Shown here: positions 44,415 to 54,068 of the stretch, one piece after another
How positions within the stretch are numbered: the first letter of the stretch is position 1
Layout: each line of letters begins with the position of its first letter
Position numbers and translations under genes: made by a program
Source: an uncultured Acetatifactor sp.
GTDB taxonomy: Bacteria > Bacillota > Clostridia > Lachnospirales > Lachnospiraceae
Assembly (NCBI GenBank): GCA_947581865.1
Contig: CANPWA010000011.1
Span: 1-64,000, forward strand
DNA: 64,000 bases
Direction: 5' to 3'
The notes under the pieces: generated by a model
Told to the model about the DNA's origin: nothing
Databases searched by the model: none
Seen by the model: the letters and a program-made list of their open reading frames with translations, nothing else

Positions 44415-46493
44415 ATGGGATTAAAAAATCTTGTAAAACGCATGGTGAACGACAAAAATAACATACGTTATGAGAGCGCCCTCGAAAAGCGCCGGATCTC
44501 GTACAGTGACTGGATTTGTGAGTTTGAGAGCGCAAATCCCCTGGAGGAGCCCTCAGGGGAAGAGAGCCTGTCCGGGCAGGAGGAGCCGTATCTGATCTTC
44601 CGCAGCCCTTTCGGAAAACTTTCGGAGGATGCAAAAGCCTGGATCGGACGATGGTTTGCCCTTTACCCGGACGCACTGATGGTTTACGGTGATGAGGATG
44701 TCTGGCCCCAGGGGGAGGAGAGACGCAGCCCCTGCTTTAAGCCCGGCTGGTCTCCCGATTTACTGGACACGAGATTTTATCTGGGGAATCTCGTGGCTGT
44801 GCGCAGGGACTGGTTTGAAAACTGGGCAAAGGATACCTGGGAGAACAAGGTAAATCTGCCCGGGGAGCCTGAGCGGGATGAGATTGTGGCATACCATAGC
44901 TTTCTGCTTCACTGTGCACGTCTGGCAGGGGGGTATGAGAAGGGAAGAGGCAGAAGGACGATTCTTCATATTCCCCGGATTCTCTTTCACTGTCTGAGCG
45001 AGGAGGACCGGGACCGGTGGATGACGTATGAAGAAGGGGAGTTATCTTCTAAAGATCGGGCAGGTGGAGAAAAACACGGCACGCAGCGCGGGAGCGGTAT
45101 GAACCGGAGACTTTCCGTGATCATTCCCTCCAGGGACAATCCGGATCTTCTGGAGAAATGTATCTTGAGCATCATGAATACCACTCATGAGCTGTCGTAT
45201 GAGATTGTGGTGGTGGACAATGGTTCCGCGCCGGAAAACAGAGCCCGGATCGAAGAAATGTTGAAAAAAGTGCGGCACAGCGGCGCGAAAGGGCTTACGT
45301 TGGTCTTGTATCATTACGAACCCATGGATTTTAATTTTTCTAAAATGTGTAATCTGGGTGCAAAAAAAGCATCCGGAGAATTCCTCCTGTTTTTGAATGA
45401 CGATGTGGAGCTTGCAAAGGAGGGGACGCTTTATGCCATGGCAGAGCTTGCTTCCCGCCCCTTTACGGGAGCGGTGGGGCTGAAGCTTCTCTATCCCGAT
45501 GCGGGTACTGTGAGACAGATTCAGCATATCGGGATCACGAATCTTCCCATGGGACCTGTGCATAAACTGCAGTTTTGCAGGGATGAGGATGAGAGCGCCT
45601 ATTATATGGGGTGGAATCGGGGACGCCATAATGCCCTGGCGGTGACGGCGGCATGTCTGATGGTGGAGAAAGAGAAGTTTCAGGAAATCGGAGGGTTTGC
45701 CCAGGAGCTGGCGGTCGCATTCAATGATGTGGAATTTTGTTTCCGGCTTTATGAGCGGGGATATGAAAATGTCTGTGAGTGTGATCATTTTGCCTGGCAT
45801 GCGGAGTCTTACAGCAGAGGGGATGATGAAGCGCCCGAAAAGCTGGAGCGGCTTTTGGCAGAGCGGGAAAAACTCTATAAAAGACATCCCGGGCTGGACG
45901 CTTCCACAGGGAGCGCGGATGCGGATCCCTACTATTCTGTTTTTCTGAACCGGGAAGGGCTGGACACCCGTATCCGACCCGCCTATGAGACTGCGGGAAA
46001 CACAAGGCAGCCGGTACACAGCTCTGATATGGAGCGTTTCACGACCCGGGAACTGGATGCCCTGAGGGAAGATCCCTGTCTGATCGTGCGTGTGGAGTCC
46101 GCGCAAAAGAACGAGGGGGACGGCAGCCTGCAGATCACGGGATGGGGAGTGGTTTTAGGAGATAATAACGCATGTTATGATAAATACCTGATCCTGCGGG
46201 GGGAACAGATCTATGGGGTTCTGCTTCAGGGACAGTACCGGCCGGATTTGACAGAAAACATGCCGGATCAGGAAAAAGTGGGGCTGAGCGGTTTTATGGT
46301 GTCCCTTGCAGAGGATGCCCTGCCGGCGGGAAAGTACCGCGTGGGCATGGCGGCGATGAGCCGTATCGGCCGGACAAAACTTTTAAACTTTAGCAGCCGT
46401 TCGATACGGATCGAGGGCGGACCTGCCCCGGACAAAGGGATGCCTGAGGATACACAGGCGAAGGAAGAAAAGGCACAAGAAGAACGGACATAA
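44415..46493 (+). CDS. GT2 glycosyltransferase with partial N-terminal GT2 module
   Basis: 692 residues. A full GT2 domain (~230-500) contains SVIIPSRDNPDLLEKCI, EIVVVDNGS, the metal site FLNDDVE and FNDVEFCFRL. Before it (residues 40-200) lies only the acceptor half of another GT2 (MVYGDEDVWPQG, FKPGWSPDLLD); the nucleotide-binding half is missing. A beta-rich C-terminal domain (~555-665) follows. The last residues and stop run into a 15-bp repeat array. The start ATG 44415 is 24 bp after the methyltransferase-kinase gene. Probably a rhamnosyl- or hexosyltransferase; the sugar is unknown. Confidence 0.85.
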   Translation: MGLKNLVKRMVNDKNNIRYESALEKRRISYSDWICEFESANPLEEPSGEESLSGQEEPYLIFRSPFGKLSEDAKAWIGRWFALYPDALMVYGDEDVWPQGEERRSPCFKPGWSPDLLDTRFYLGNLVAVRRDWFENWAKDTWENKVNLPGEPERDEIVAYHSFLLHCARLAGGYEKGRGRRTILHIPRILFHCLSEEDRDRWMTYEEGELSSKDRAGGEKHGTQRGSGMNRRLSVIIPSRDNPDLLEKCILSIMNTTHELSYEIVVVDNGSAPENRARIEEMLKKVRHSGAKGLTLVLYHYEPMDFNFSKMCNLGAKKASGEFLLFLNDDVELAKEGTLYAMAELASRPFTGAVGLKLLYPDAGTVRQIQHIGITNLPMGPVHKLQFCRDEDESAYYMGWNRGRHNALAVTAACLMVEKEKFQEIGGFAQELAVAFNDVEFCFRLYERGYENVCECDHFAWHAESYSRGDDEAPEKLERLLAEREKLYKRHPGLDASTGSADADPYYSVFLNREGLDTRIRPAYETAGNTRQPVHSSDMERFTTRELDALREDPCLIVRVESAQKNEGDGSLQITGWGVVLGDNNACYDKYLILRGEQIYGVLLQGQYRPDLTENMPDQEKVGLSGFMVSLAEDALPAGKYRVGMAAMSRIGRTKLLNFSSRSIRIEGGPAPDKGMPEDTQAKEEKAQEERT

Positions 46494-46614
46494 GAAGAAC
46501 GGACATAAGAAGAACAGACATAAGAAGAACAGATACGAGAAGAACGGACATAAGAAGAACGGACATAAGAAGAGCAGACACGAGAAGAACGGACACAAGA
46601 AGAACGGACACGGA
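46480..46614. repeat. Nine 15-bp tandem repeats between two glycosyltransferase genes
   Basis: Unit AAGAACGGACATAAG with small changes, nine copies at 46480-46614. The first copy holds the stop of the upstream gene. A different frame stays open through all copies and would encode a basic KKNGH repeat. Confidence 0.9.
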
Positions 46615-46651
46615 CAGAGAAAATAAATGGATAGGCAGAGGTTGTCGGATC

Positions 46652-48721
46652 ATGGACAGACAGGAATGGAATCAGGAGACAGTGAATAGGAGCAAAGAGA
46701 CGCTTCCTGCGGCTTCACCGCAGGAAGCGTATGAGAGAGAGCATCTGAAATGTGCGGAACTGGCTTCCCGTATTGCGGATCTGGAAGCAGCCAATGAGGA
46801 GCTTTCCTGGAAACTGGACCGTATCAGGAACAATCCCCTCTGGAAGCTTTCAAAACCGCTTCGAGATCTCATGCACTGGCTGATCCGTCAGAGGGACCGG
46901 ATCCGAAACTGCGGAGGCATAAGAGGAGTATTTCGGAAACTGGGCTACAAAAAGCGGGAGCGCGCCGTGATGGGCAGCTATGGGACCGAAAGCTTTCCCG
47001 ATGAGGAGAGGGCGGCCGCAGAGCGGAATACAGTGTTTCCGCGTATGGTAAAGATCAGCATTCTGGTGCCGCTGTGGAACAATCAGAGAGAATTCCAGAA
47101 AGAAATGCTGGATTCCGTGATGAATCAGACCTATCAGAACTGGGAGCTGTGTCTTGCCGACGGCTCGGACGAAGAACATGCCTATATCGGGGAAATGTGT
47201 AAAGAATATGCGGCGAGGGCACAGGGGAGGATCGTCTATCGGAAGCTGGACAAAAATCTGGGTATTTCCGGCAACACCAATGCCTGTCTGGAACTTGCCA
47301 CCGGCGAGTATATCGGGCTGTTTGACCAGGACGACATTCTGCACCCTTCTGTGCTATATGAATATGTGAAGGCGATCAATGAACAGGGAGCGGATTATAT
47401 CTACTGCGACGAGACGACTTTTAAGAGCGGCAATATCAATAAGATGCTCACCATGCATTTTAAGCCGGACTACGCGCCGGATAATCTGCGGGCAAACAAT
47501 TATATCTGTCATTTCAGTGTATTTGCGAGAAAGCTTTTGGACGGAAACGAGCTGTTCCGCCCCAAATTTGACGGAAGCCAGGATCATGACATGATCCTCA
47601 GGCTGACGGACAAGGCAGAGAAGATCGTCCATGTGCCCAGGCTGATGTATTACTGGAGACACCACGCGGGCAGTGTCGCCTCGGGGATTGACGCCAAGCC
47701 CTACGCCATTGCGGCGGCGAAGGGCGCCGTGGCAGAACATCTCAAAAACCATGGTTTTGAACATTTCCGGATCACCAGCACCAGGGCGTTTGAGACCATA
47801 TTCCGCATACAGTACGAGATCAAAGGGACGCCCAAAATCAGCATTGTGATCGCCAACAAAGATCATGTGGAGGATTTGCGGCGCTGTGTGACATCCATCC
47901 GGGAGAAATCCACATACGACAATTATGAGATTGTCATTGTGGAAAACAACAGCGAAACGGATGAGATTTTTGACTATTATGGGGAACTTTTGGACTGCGA
48001 TTACCGTGAGGCGGGCAAAACACGGGACGGATGCCTTAAAAAGGATAATATAACAGTTGTTACTTATCGCGGAGCCTTCAATTATTCCGCGGTAAACAAT
48101 CTGGGCGTGCGGTATGCGACGGGAGATTATATATTACTTTTGAACAATGACACAGAGGTGATCACCGTCAACTGGATGGAGGAGCTCCTCATGTATGCCC
48201 AGCGGGAGGATGTGGGCGCGGTGGGGGCGAAGCTCTATTACGGGGACCGGACCATTCAGCACGCCGGGGTGGTCATCGGTCTGGGAGCCCACCGCACGGC
48301 GGGGCATACCCATTACAAGCAGTCGAGGCAGAATCTCGGCTATATGGGACGTCTGTGTTATGCCCAGAATGTCAGCGCGGTCACGGGGGCGTGTCTGATG
48401 GTCAAAAAGAGTCTTTTCCTGGAGGCGGGCGGTCTGGAGGAAACCCTGGCCGTCTCCTTAAACGATGTGGATTTCTGCCTGAAACTGCGAAAAAAGGGGC
48501 TGCTCAATGTCTTTACTCCCTTTGCGGAATTGTTTCACTATGAGTCGGTCTCCCGGGGATTGGATGACTCCGGGGAAAAGGCCCGGCGCTATGAGCAGGA
48601 ATCCGCAAGATTCCGGGAGAAATGGAAGGACATGCTGGCGGCGGGAGATCCCTATTACAATCCCAATTTTTCCCTGGACAGAAGTGATTTTTCGCTGAAA
48701 GTCAATGGGCAGGAAGAATGA
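46652..48721 (+). CDS. Tandem GT2-GT2 glycosyltransferase
   Basis: 689 residues with two complete GT2 domains. After a short coiled coil (~20-60) and a basic helix, domain one (~130-380) has ISILVPLWNNQ, GLFDQDDIL and the FKPDYAPDNLR acceptor motif. Domain two (~395-660) has ISIVIANKDH, IVIVENNSE, LLLNNDTEV and LNDVDFCLKL. Two active sites in one chain suggest two different linkages made in turn, as in bifunctional rhamnan synthases. It follows the 15-bp repeat array. The next gene overlaps its end, so they are co-translated. No membrane helix; likely peripheral at the inner face. Confidence 0.9.
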   Translation: MDRQEWNQETVNRSKETLPAASPQEAYEREHLKCAELASRIADLEAANEELSWKLDRIRNNPLWKLSKPLRDLMHWLIRQRDRIRNCGGIRGVFRKLGYKKRERAVMGSYGTESFPDEERAAAERNTVFPRMVKISILVPLWNNQREFQKEMLDSVMNQTYQNWELCLADGSDEEHAYIGEMCKEYAARAQGRIVYRKLDKNLGISGNTNACLELATGEYIGLFDQDDILHPSVLYEYVKAINEQGADYIYCDETTFKSGNINKMLTMHFKPDYAPDNLRANNYICHFSVFARKLLDGNELFRPKFDGSQDHDMILRLTDKAEKIVHVPRLMYYWRHHAGSVASGIDAKPYAIAAAKGAVAEHLKNHGFEHFRITSTRAFETIFRIQYEIKGTPKISIVIANKDHVEDLRRCVTSIREKSTYDNYEIVIVENNSETDEIFDYYGELLDCDYREAGKTRDGCLKKDNITVVTYRGAFNYSAVNNLGVRYATGDYILLLNNDTEVITVNWMEELLMYAQREDVGAVGAKLYYGDRTIQHAGVVIGLGAHRTAGHTHYKQSRQNLGYMGRLCYAQNVSAVTGACLMVKKSLFLEAGGLEETLAVSLNDVDFCLKLRKKGLLNVFTPFAELFHYESVSRGLDDSGEKARRYEQESARFREKWKDMLAAGDPYYNPNFSLDRSDFSLKVNGQEE

Positions 48722-50672
48722 CAGGAGGCTTTTGAGCGAAAATATGAGTGACAGGATGGCGGCATGTAAGAAAGTATGGAATCGGTATGGGCAGAGGGCA
48801 GTCTGCCCTGCGGCGGCATATCTTTGTGTGGACAGCATCAGCTATCTCATGAATCTGCGCGGCGGGGCAGTTTTTTCATACAGCGTCTGGACATTGGTTT
48901 TGTGGGTGTTTCTGACGGTGTACTTTTGGTATGCCCTCCAAAATTGCAGGAGGGAGGCACACAGAGGAGAGGGCGGCCCTGGCGGAAATGTTTTTCGCCG
49001 GAGACATTGTTTTGCTGGGTTTTTCAGCCTGCTTTTCGGTGTGCTGACGGTGGCCGGCTATCAGCTTCAGTGGCAGGGATATACGGATCCGGGATTTGCC
49101 GGAAAAGGGCTGCTGCTCCTCAGAGGGTGTTGGACGGGGCTGGCGGTGTTTCCTCTGGTGGACAAAGTGTTTCTGGGGCTGGATGGGTGCCGGCGGCACG
49201 GCGCGGAGCGTGGGCCGAAGGAGACAAGGGGGAGTTTTGGCATATTTTTGGGGAGCTTCTTCGGGATATGGCTCTGTTGGATCCCTGTGTGGCTCGCCTA
49301 TTACCCCGTGATCATGTCCTATGATTTTCACAAGCAGTCTCTGGAGGCGCTGCTGGGACCGCAGTATTTCAACGATCACCATCCCCTGGCGCACACCTGG
49401 CTGATCTATCTGTTCCGCAGGCTGGGTGAGACGCTGGGATCTTACGAGACGGGGTTTGCTTGTTTTAGTCTGTTTCAGCAGTTGATCGTGGCGCTGTGTC
49501 TGGGGTACTGCTGCGCCGTTATTTTCCGACTGACGGGGAAAAAGCGGGCGGCAGTGGTGTCAGCCTTCTTTTTCGGCTGCTTTCCCATGGTGTCGGTGTT
49601 TGTCATGTGTACCACGAAGGATGTGCTGTTCGGGGCGTTTTTTGTATTGTTTCTGCTCTTGTCTCTGGAAAGCGCTGCCCTGTCCGGGCAGGGGCGCGAA
49701 GGGGCAAAGCCCCCCGGAGCGCAGAGGATTCTCACCGGGCTGTGGGTGCTTGCAGGGGTTCTCATGATCCTTTTTCGCAACAATGCCCTGTACGCCATGG
49801 TCGTGTCCGGCATTCTCTATATGCTGTTTAGCCGTCCCAGGAAGCGTCTGCGGGCACTGCTCTTTGTCCTGCTCATCGCCGCCTGCGGGAAGGGAGCTTT
49901 AGCCGGCATAAAGTACGGGTTTCATGCGCATTCCGGGAGCGAGATAGAAAAGTACAGTGTGATCTATCAGTCGATGGCGCGGGTGGGAAAGATGCAGCGC
50001 GGGAATCTGTCCGAAGAGACCTATGAAATGCTGGACCGCTATGTAACGGAGGAATGCTGGGAGGATTACAATCCGCCTCTTGCGGACACGATCAAGGAGC
50101 CTGTGCAGAGGAAAAATTTCAATGAGAAAAAAAGCTGGGATCATATGGGGGAAGTATTCTCGGCGTGGCTGCGGATCGGCATGCAGTATCCCAATGAATA
50201 TATAGACGCCTTTTTGGATCTGACAAGGGGATATTGGTTTTGGGATGATACTTCCCATGCGGAGATGCTGGGTGTGGGCACCAAGGAGCGCATGGGGCTG
50301 CTCTATACTTACAACAGCGCTGCCCCGGAATCTCTCCCCGGGATGCAGCATATCTCCAAATTTCCATGGCTGGAGGAGAAGATGGAGAAACTGTTGAGCG
50401 GCAATGCCTACTATGCTTACCCTGTCGTCTCCAATCTGTTCAAGCCCGCGCTGTGGTGCTGGCTGCTGGTCTTTACTGTACTCTATGCGGTTTATGCCAG
50501 GGACAGGCGGCTGCTTCATGTAACTTTGTATCCCCTGTCGTATTTTGCCACGATGCTCTTGGGTCCTACGGCAATCGTGCGGTATGTTTTCCCCTTTATT
50601 CTGGCGGCTCCTCTGCTGGTGGCGCTGTTGGCGGCGGCGGACCGCAATGGGACGGCGGCAAAAACCGTATGA
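48705..50672 (+). CDS. Multipass GT-C-like membrane protein (DUF6020-type)
   Basis: About 655 residues with roughly a dozen hydrophobic helices. The first large outer loop carries VIMSYDFHKQSLEALLG and YFNDHHPLAHTWLI, acidic and histidine residues characteristic of DUF6020 GT-C-like proteins. A second conserved loop contains CTTKDVLF. It probably adds a sugar from a lipid-phosphate donor on the outer face. The start is uncertain: ATG 48705 overlaps the previous gene by 17 nt, while AGGAGG at 48723-48728 suits ATG 48744 only at long spacing. Confidence 0.62.
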   Translation: MGRKNDRRLLSENMSDRMAACKKVWNRYGQRAVCPAAAYLCVDSISYLMNLRGGAVFSYSVWTLVLWVFLTVYFWYALQNCRREAHRGEGGPGGNVFRRRHCFAGFFSLLFGVLTVAGYQLQWQGYTDPGFAGKGLLLLRGCWTGLAVFPLVDKVFLGLDGCRRHGAERGPKETRGSFGIFLGSFFGIWLCWIPVWLAYYPVIMSYDFHKQSLEALLGPQYFNDHHPLAHTWLIYLFRRLGETLGSYETGFACFSLFQQLIVALCLGYCCAVIFRLTGKKRAAVVSAFFFGCFPMVSVFVMCTTKDVLFGAFFVLFLLLSLESAALSGQGREGAKPPGAQRILTGLWVLAGVLMILFRNNALYAMVVSGILYMLFSRPRKRLRALLFVLLIAACGKGALAGIKYGFHAHSGSEIEKYSVIYQSMARVGKMQRGNLSEETYEMLDRYVTEECWEDYNPPLADTIKEPVQRKNFNEKKSWDHMGEVFSAWLRIGMQYPNEYIDAFLDLTRGYWFWDDTSHAEMLGVGTKERMGLLYTYNSAAPESLPGMQHISKFPWLEEKMEKLLSGNAYYAYPVVSNLFKPALWCWLLVFTVLYAVYARDRRLLHVTLYPLSYFATMLLGPTAIVRYVFPFILAAPLLVALLAAADRNGTAAKTV

Positions 50673-50687
50673 GGTGACATAAAATTC

Positions 50688-50716
50688 TTTTCAGAACGGT
50701 AAAAGTGTGGTAAAAT
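50688..50716 (+). promoter_or_regulatory. Promoter of the phosphoglucomutase gene
   Basis: TTTTCA (50688-50693), 17 nt, and an extended -10 TGGTAAAAT ending at 50716. Confidence 0.6.
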
Positions 50717-50728
50717 AATTTATCGGAA

Positions 50729-50795
50729 CTGTCTGGGAGGAAGGGATTATCCTCCGGGCAGGAGTGTGGGGAAATGTTGCGCCCGAGGGCGCTGC
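50729..50795 (+). promoter_or_regulatory. Structured 5' leader of the phosphoglucomutase gene
   Basis: Two hairpins lie between promoter and start. GGAGGA (50736-50741) pairs with TCCTCC (50750-50755). GCGCCC (50779-50784) pairs with GGGCGC (50787-50792), extended by ATG/CAT flanks. No known riboswitch class was recognised. Confidence 0.5.
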
Positions 50796-50829
50796 ATATA
50801 GAAAGAAATAAAAAGAGGAGGTCGTGAAG

Positions 50830-52551
50830 ATGGGTTACATGGAGGAATATAAGTTCTGGCTGGAGGATGACTACTTTGATCAGGAGACAAAGAAGGAGCT
50901 GGCAGCCATAAAGGACAATGCGGCTGAGATCGAGGAGCGTTTTTACAAAGAGCTGGAGTTTGGTACCGGCGGAATGCGCGGTATCATCGGCGCAGGTACC
51001 AACCGCATGAACATCTACACTGTCCGCAAGGCTACCCAGGGGCTTGCCAATTTCATCCTCAAGCAGGGGACACAGGCAAAGGGCGTTGCGATTTCCTATG
51101 ACAATCGCCGTATGTCCACAGAGTTTGCGAATGTGGCGGCGCTGTGTCTGGCTGCAAACGGTATCAAGGCATATATCTTCGAGAGTCTCAGACCCACTCC
51201 TGAGCTTTCTTTTGCACTGCGGACTTTAGGCTGTACCGCCGGCATCATGGTGACTGCCAGCCACAATCCCCCTGAGTACAATGGTTATAAGGTTTACTGG
51301 GAAGACGGCGCACAGGTGACTGCCCCCAAGGACAAGGAGATCATCACCGAGGTCTTAAACATCAATGACTACCACAGCTTAAAGACGATGGACAGGGAAG
51401 AAGCACAGAAAGCCGGGCTGTATCAGGTCATCGGCAAAGAGATCGACGACGCCTACATGGTGGAGCTGAAGAAACAGATCATCCATCCCGATATCATTGC
51501 CGCAGTGGCAGACGACATCAAGATTGTGTACACACCTCTCTGCGGTACCGGTAATAAGCCCGTGCAGCGTGTTCTCTCCGAACTTGGGTTTAAGCATGTA
51601 TATGTGGTTCCCGAGCAGGAGAATCCCGATCCTGATTTCACCACGCTGGAGTACCCCAATCCTGAGGATCCCAAGGCGTTTACATACGCGCTGAATCTTG
51701 CGAAGGAGAAGGACGCGGACATTGTTCTGGCAACGGATCCCGACGCAGACCGTCTGGGCGTATATGCGAAGGATACCAGAACCGGCGAGTATGTAGCGTT
51801 TACCGGCAATATGTCCGGCATGCTTCTGGCGGAGTATGAGCTCAGGGAGAGGGCTGCGACCGGCACGATGCCTGAAGATCCCGCCATGGTCACCACCATC
51901 GTTACCACCAACATGACTTTCCCCATCGCTGAGAATTATGGCGTGAAGCTGATCGAGGTACTGACAGGGTTTAAGTTTATCGGCGAGCAGATCAAGCTCT
52001 TTGAGCAGAGCGGCAGCAATCATTATGTGTTCGGGCTGGAGGAATCTTACGGATGCCTGATCGGTACCCATGCGAGAGACAAAGATGCTATTGTGGCGGT
52101 GATGGCACTGTGCGAGGTCGCTGCTTTCTGTAAGAAGCAGGGCAAGACCTTGTGGGATATGATGCTGGAAATGTACGAGAAGTACGGCTATTTCAAGGAG
52201 ACCCAGTACACCATCACGCTGAAGGGAATTGACGGCGCGAAGCAGATCACCGAGATCATGAACAAGCTGCGCCAGAATCCTCCCAAAGCGTTTGGAGACC
52301 TGAAAGTGCTGAAATTCCGCGATTATCAGGAGGACGTGATCCTGAATATGGAGACCGGAGAGAAGACTTCCACCGGGCTGCCCAGATCCAATGTGCTCTA
52401 CTTTGAGCTGCCGGATAACAACTGGTGCTGTGCCCGTCCTTCCGGAACGGAGCCTAAGATCAAATTTTACATGGGCGTAAAGGGCGACAGCATCGAGGAT
52501 GCGGCAAAGAAGAATGCCAAACTCACTGAGGACATCAAAGCGATGCTGTAA
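50830..52551 (+). CDS. Phosphoglucomutase / phosphomannomutase family
   Basis: Interconverts glucose-6-phosphate and glucose-1-phosphate (or mannose phosphates), feeding RmlA and the UDP-sugar pyrophosphorylase. 573 residues, the long bacterial PGM class (PgcA-like). Motifs: catalytic serine in TASHNPPEYNG (~141-151), metal site DPDADRLGV, sugar loop GLEESYG and phosphate loop RPSGTEPK. ATG 50830 lies 8 nt after AGGAGG; a GTG at 50824 is too close. It has its own promoter and structured leader, and a terminator follows, so it can be regulated apart from the glycan genes around it. Confidence 0.95.
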   Translation: MGYMEEYKFWLEDDYFDQETKKELAAIKDNAAEIEERFYKELEFGTGGMRGIIGAGTNRMNIYTVRKATQGLANFILKQGTQAKGVAISYDNRRMSTEFANVAALCLAANGIKAYIFESLRPTPELSFALRTLGCTAGIMVTASHNPPEYNGYKVYWEDGAQVTAPKDKEIITEVLNINDYHSLKTMDREEAQKAGLYQVIGKEIDDAYMVELKKQIIHPDIIAAVADDIKIVYTPLCGTGNKPVQRVLSELGFKHVYVVPEQENPDPDFTTLEYPNPEDPKAFTYALNLAKEKDADIVLATDPDADRLGVYAKDTRTGEYVAFTGNMSGMLLAEYELRERAATGTMPEDPAMVTTIVTTNMTFPIAENYGVKLIEVLTGFKFIGEQIKLFEQSGSNHYVFGLEESYGCLIGTHARDKDAIVAVMALCEVAAFCKKQGKTLWDMMLEMYEKYGYFKETQYTITLKGIDGAKQITEIMNKLRQNPPKAFGDLKVLKFRDYQEDVILNMETGEKTSTGLPRSNVLYFELPDNNWCCARPSGTEPKIKFYMGVKGDSIEDAAKKNAKLTEDIKAML

Positions 52552-52572
52552 TGATATAAAAGTTACGGTCAC

Positions 52573-52630
52573 GGAGACAGCGGTCCCCATCGCGTCAGAG
52601 ATTGCGCCGGGGATCTGCTGTCTCCTTATC
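52573..52630 (+). terminator. Terminator after the phosphoglucomutase gene
   Basis: Long hairpin GGAGACAGCGGTCCCC (52573-52588) against GGGGATCTGCTGTCTCC (52609-52625), then a T-rich stretch. Confidence 0.75.
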
Positions 52631-52655
52631 TTTATGACCGGGAAAAGGAGAGATC

Positions 52656-54068
52656 GTGGGAATGCCCAATCCTGCAGACATTAAAAAAACCATATACTAT
52701 ATGCAGAGAAACGGGCTGCGTCATACCTGGTATGCTGTCAGGGAGCGGCTGGCGGAGCGAAAGCGTCTTCCCTATGTCTATGAGCCGCCCTCGCGGGAAA
52801 CATTGAAAGCGCAGACAGAGGCGGTGCTGGCAGACTGCGGCGCGGGAAGATATGACGGGATCGGGTTCAGTATCGTGGTGCCCGCCTACAGGACCAGACC
52901 TGAGTTTATAGAACAGCTGGTAAATTCCCTCAGAAGCCAGAGTTATCCCTTCTGGGAACTGATCTTAGCGGATGCTACGGAAGATGACAGTGTAAGATGT
53001 GCTTTGGAGAAGGTTGCGGAGACAGAGATGGCGGATGCGCCGCAGCAGGGAAGGGATTTCGGTGTCGTGCGCTATCTTCGCCTGCAGTCCAATGAGGGAA
53101 TTTCGGAAAATACCAACAGGGCGCTGGCTTATGCAGGGAAGGAATATATCGGGCTGTTGGATCATGACGATATCCTTGCGCCCGATGCCCTCTATGAGAT
53201 GGCAAAGACCATCCGCAGAGCAAAGGAACAGGGGAAAGAGCTGCAGCTCATCTTCTCGGATGAGGATAAATGCAATGAGGAAGCCACGGATTTTTATGAG
53301 CCGAACTACAAAGAAAAGTTTAATTTTGATTTAATATTGAGCAATAATTACATATGTCATTTTATGGTGATGAAGACGGAACTGATGCAGAGACTGGGTT
53401 TTCGCAGGGAGTATGACGGCGCGCAGGATTATGATCTGGTGCTGCGGGCGCTGGGAGAATTGGGAATTTATGAACATCCGGAACAGGAGCGGCTGATCTG
53501 CCATGTGCCAAAGGTTCTTTATCACTGGAGGTGCCACGGGCAGTCCACGGCGTTAAATCCCCGCAGTAAGGAATATGCCTATGAGGCGGGAAGACGGGCG
53601 GTTCAGGATTATCTGGAGTCTGGTCAAATTCCTGCCCAGACCGTTCCCCTGAGACATCTTGGATTTTACGGAATCCGCTATGGGCGGGATATTTTTGGAG
53701 CGCGAAAGGATCTGGGAGCCGTGGGCGGAGCGATTTTTACGCGGGGGAAGCTCTGCAGCGGCAGGATGGATGAGAACGGAAAGATATTTTATGAGGGTCT
53801 GCCGAAAAATTTCAGCGGATATCTCCACCGCGCGGTGCTCTCTCAGGATGCAGATGCGGTGGATATCCGGAACATGGCGGTGAGAGAGGAACTCCATGGA
53901 GTTTTTGAGGAGGTTGTGGGTGTGCCTTACCGCACCAGACCCGGGGAATCCCGTTTTGACGCGGACGCTCTCCCGGAGGATACGGATTTCCGGGCTTTGA
54001 GCATTGCACTGTGCCGGGCGATCAGAGAAAAGGGCTACCGAATTCTCTACAGGAGGAAAAATGAGTGA
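52656..54068 (+). CDS. GT2 glycosyltransferase
   Basis: 470 residues. The GT2 domain starts near residue 70 with FSIVVPAYRTRPEFI. It has the metal-binding LLDHDDILAPDALYEM, the FSDEDK turn, and a variant acceptor motif with FNFDLILSNNYICHF. The N-terminal ~65 residues are basic and amphipathic, likely membrane-contacting. The C-terminal ~130 residues are unrecognised. The domain is similar to the first GT2 module of the 46652 gene. GTG 52656 is 5 nt after AAAAGGAG; ATG 52662 is the alternative. The stop overlaps the next gene's ATG by 8 nt. Confidence 0.87.
   Translation: MGMPNPADIKKTIYYMQRNGLRHTWYAVRERLAERKRLPYVYEPPSRETLKAQTEAVLADCGAGRYDGIGFSIVVPAYRTRPEFIEQLVNSLRSQSYPFWELILADATEDDSVRCALEKVAETEMADAPQQGRDFGVVRYLRLQSNEGISENTNRALAYAGKEYIGLLDHDDILAPDALYEMAKTIRRAKEQGKELQLIFSDEDKCNEEATDFYEPNYKEKFNFDLILSNNYICHFMVMKTELMQRLGFRREYDGAQDYDLVLRALGELGIYEHPEQERLICHVPKVLYHWRCHGQSTALNPRSKEYAYEAGRRAVQDYLESGQIPAQTVPLRHLGFYGIRYGRDIFGARKDLGAVGGAIFTRGKLCSGRMDENGKIFYEGLPKNFSGYLHRAVLSQDADAVDIRNMAVREELHGVFEEVVGVPYRTRPGESRFDADALPEDTDFRALSIALCRAIREKGYRILYRRKNE

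Noticed and set aside
46390..46653. Minus-strand frame with LLMSV-type repeats over the 15-bp array
   Set aside because: It is the antisense of the repeat array, with no ribosome site and no homology-like features.
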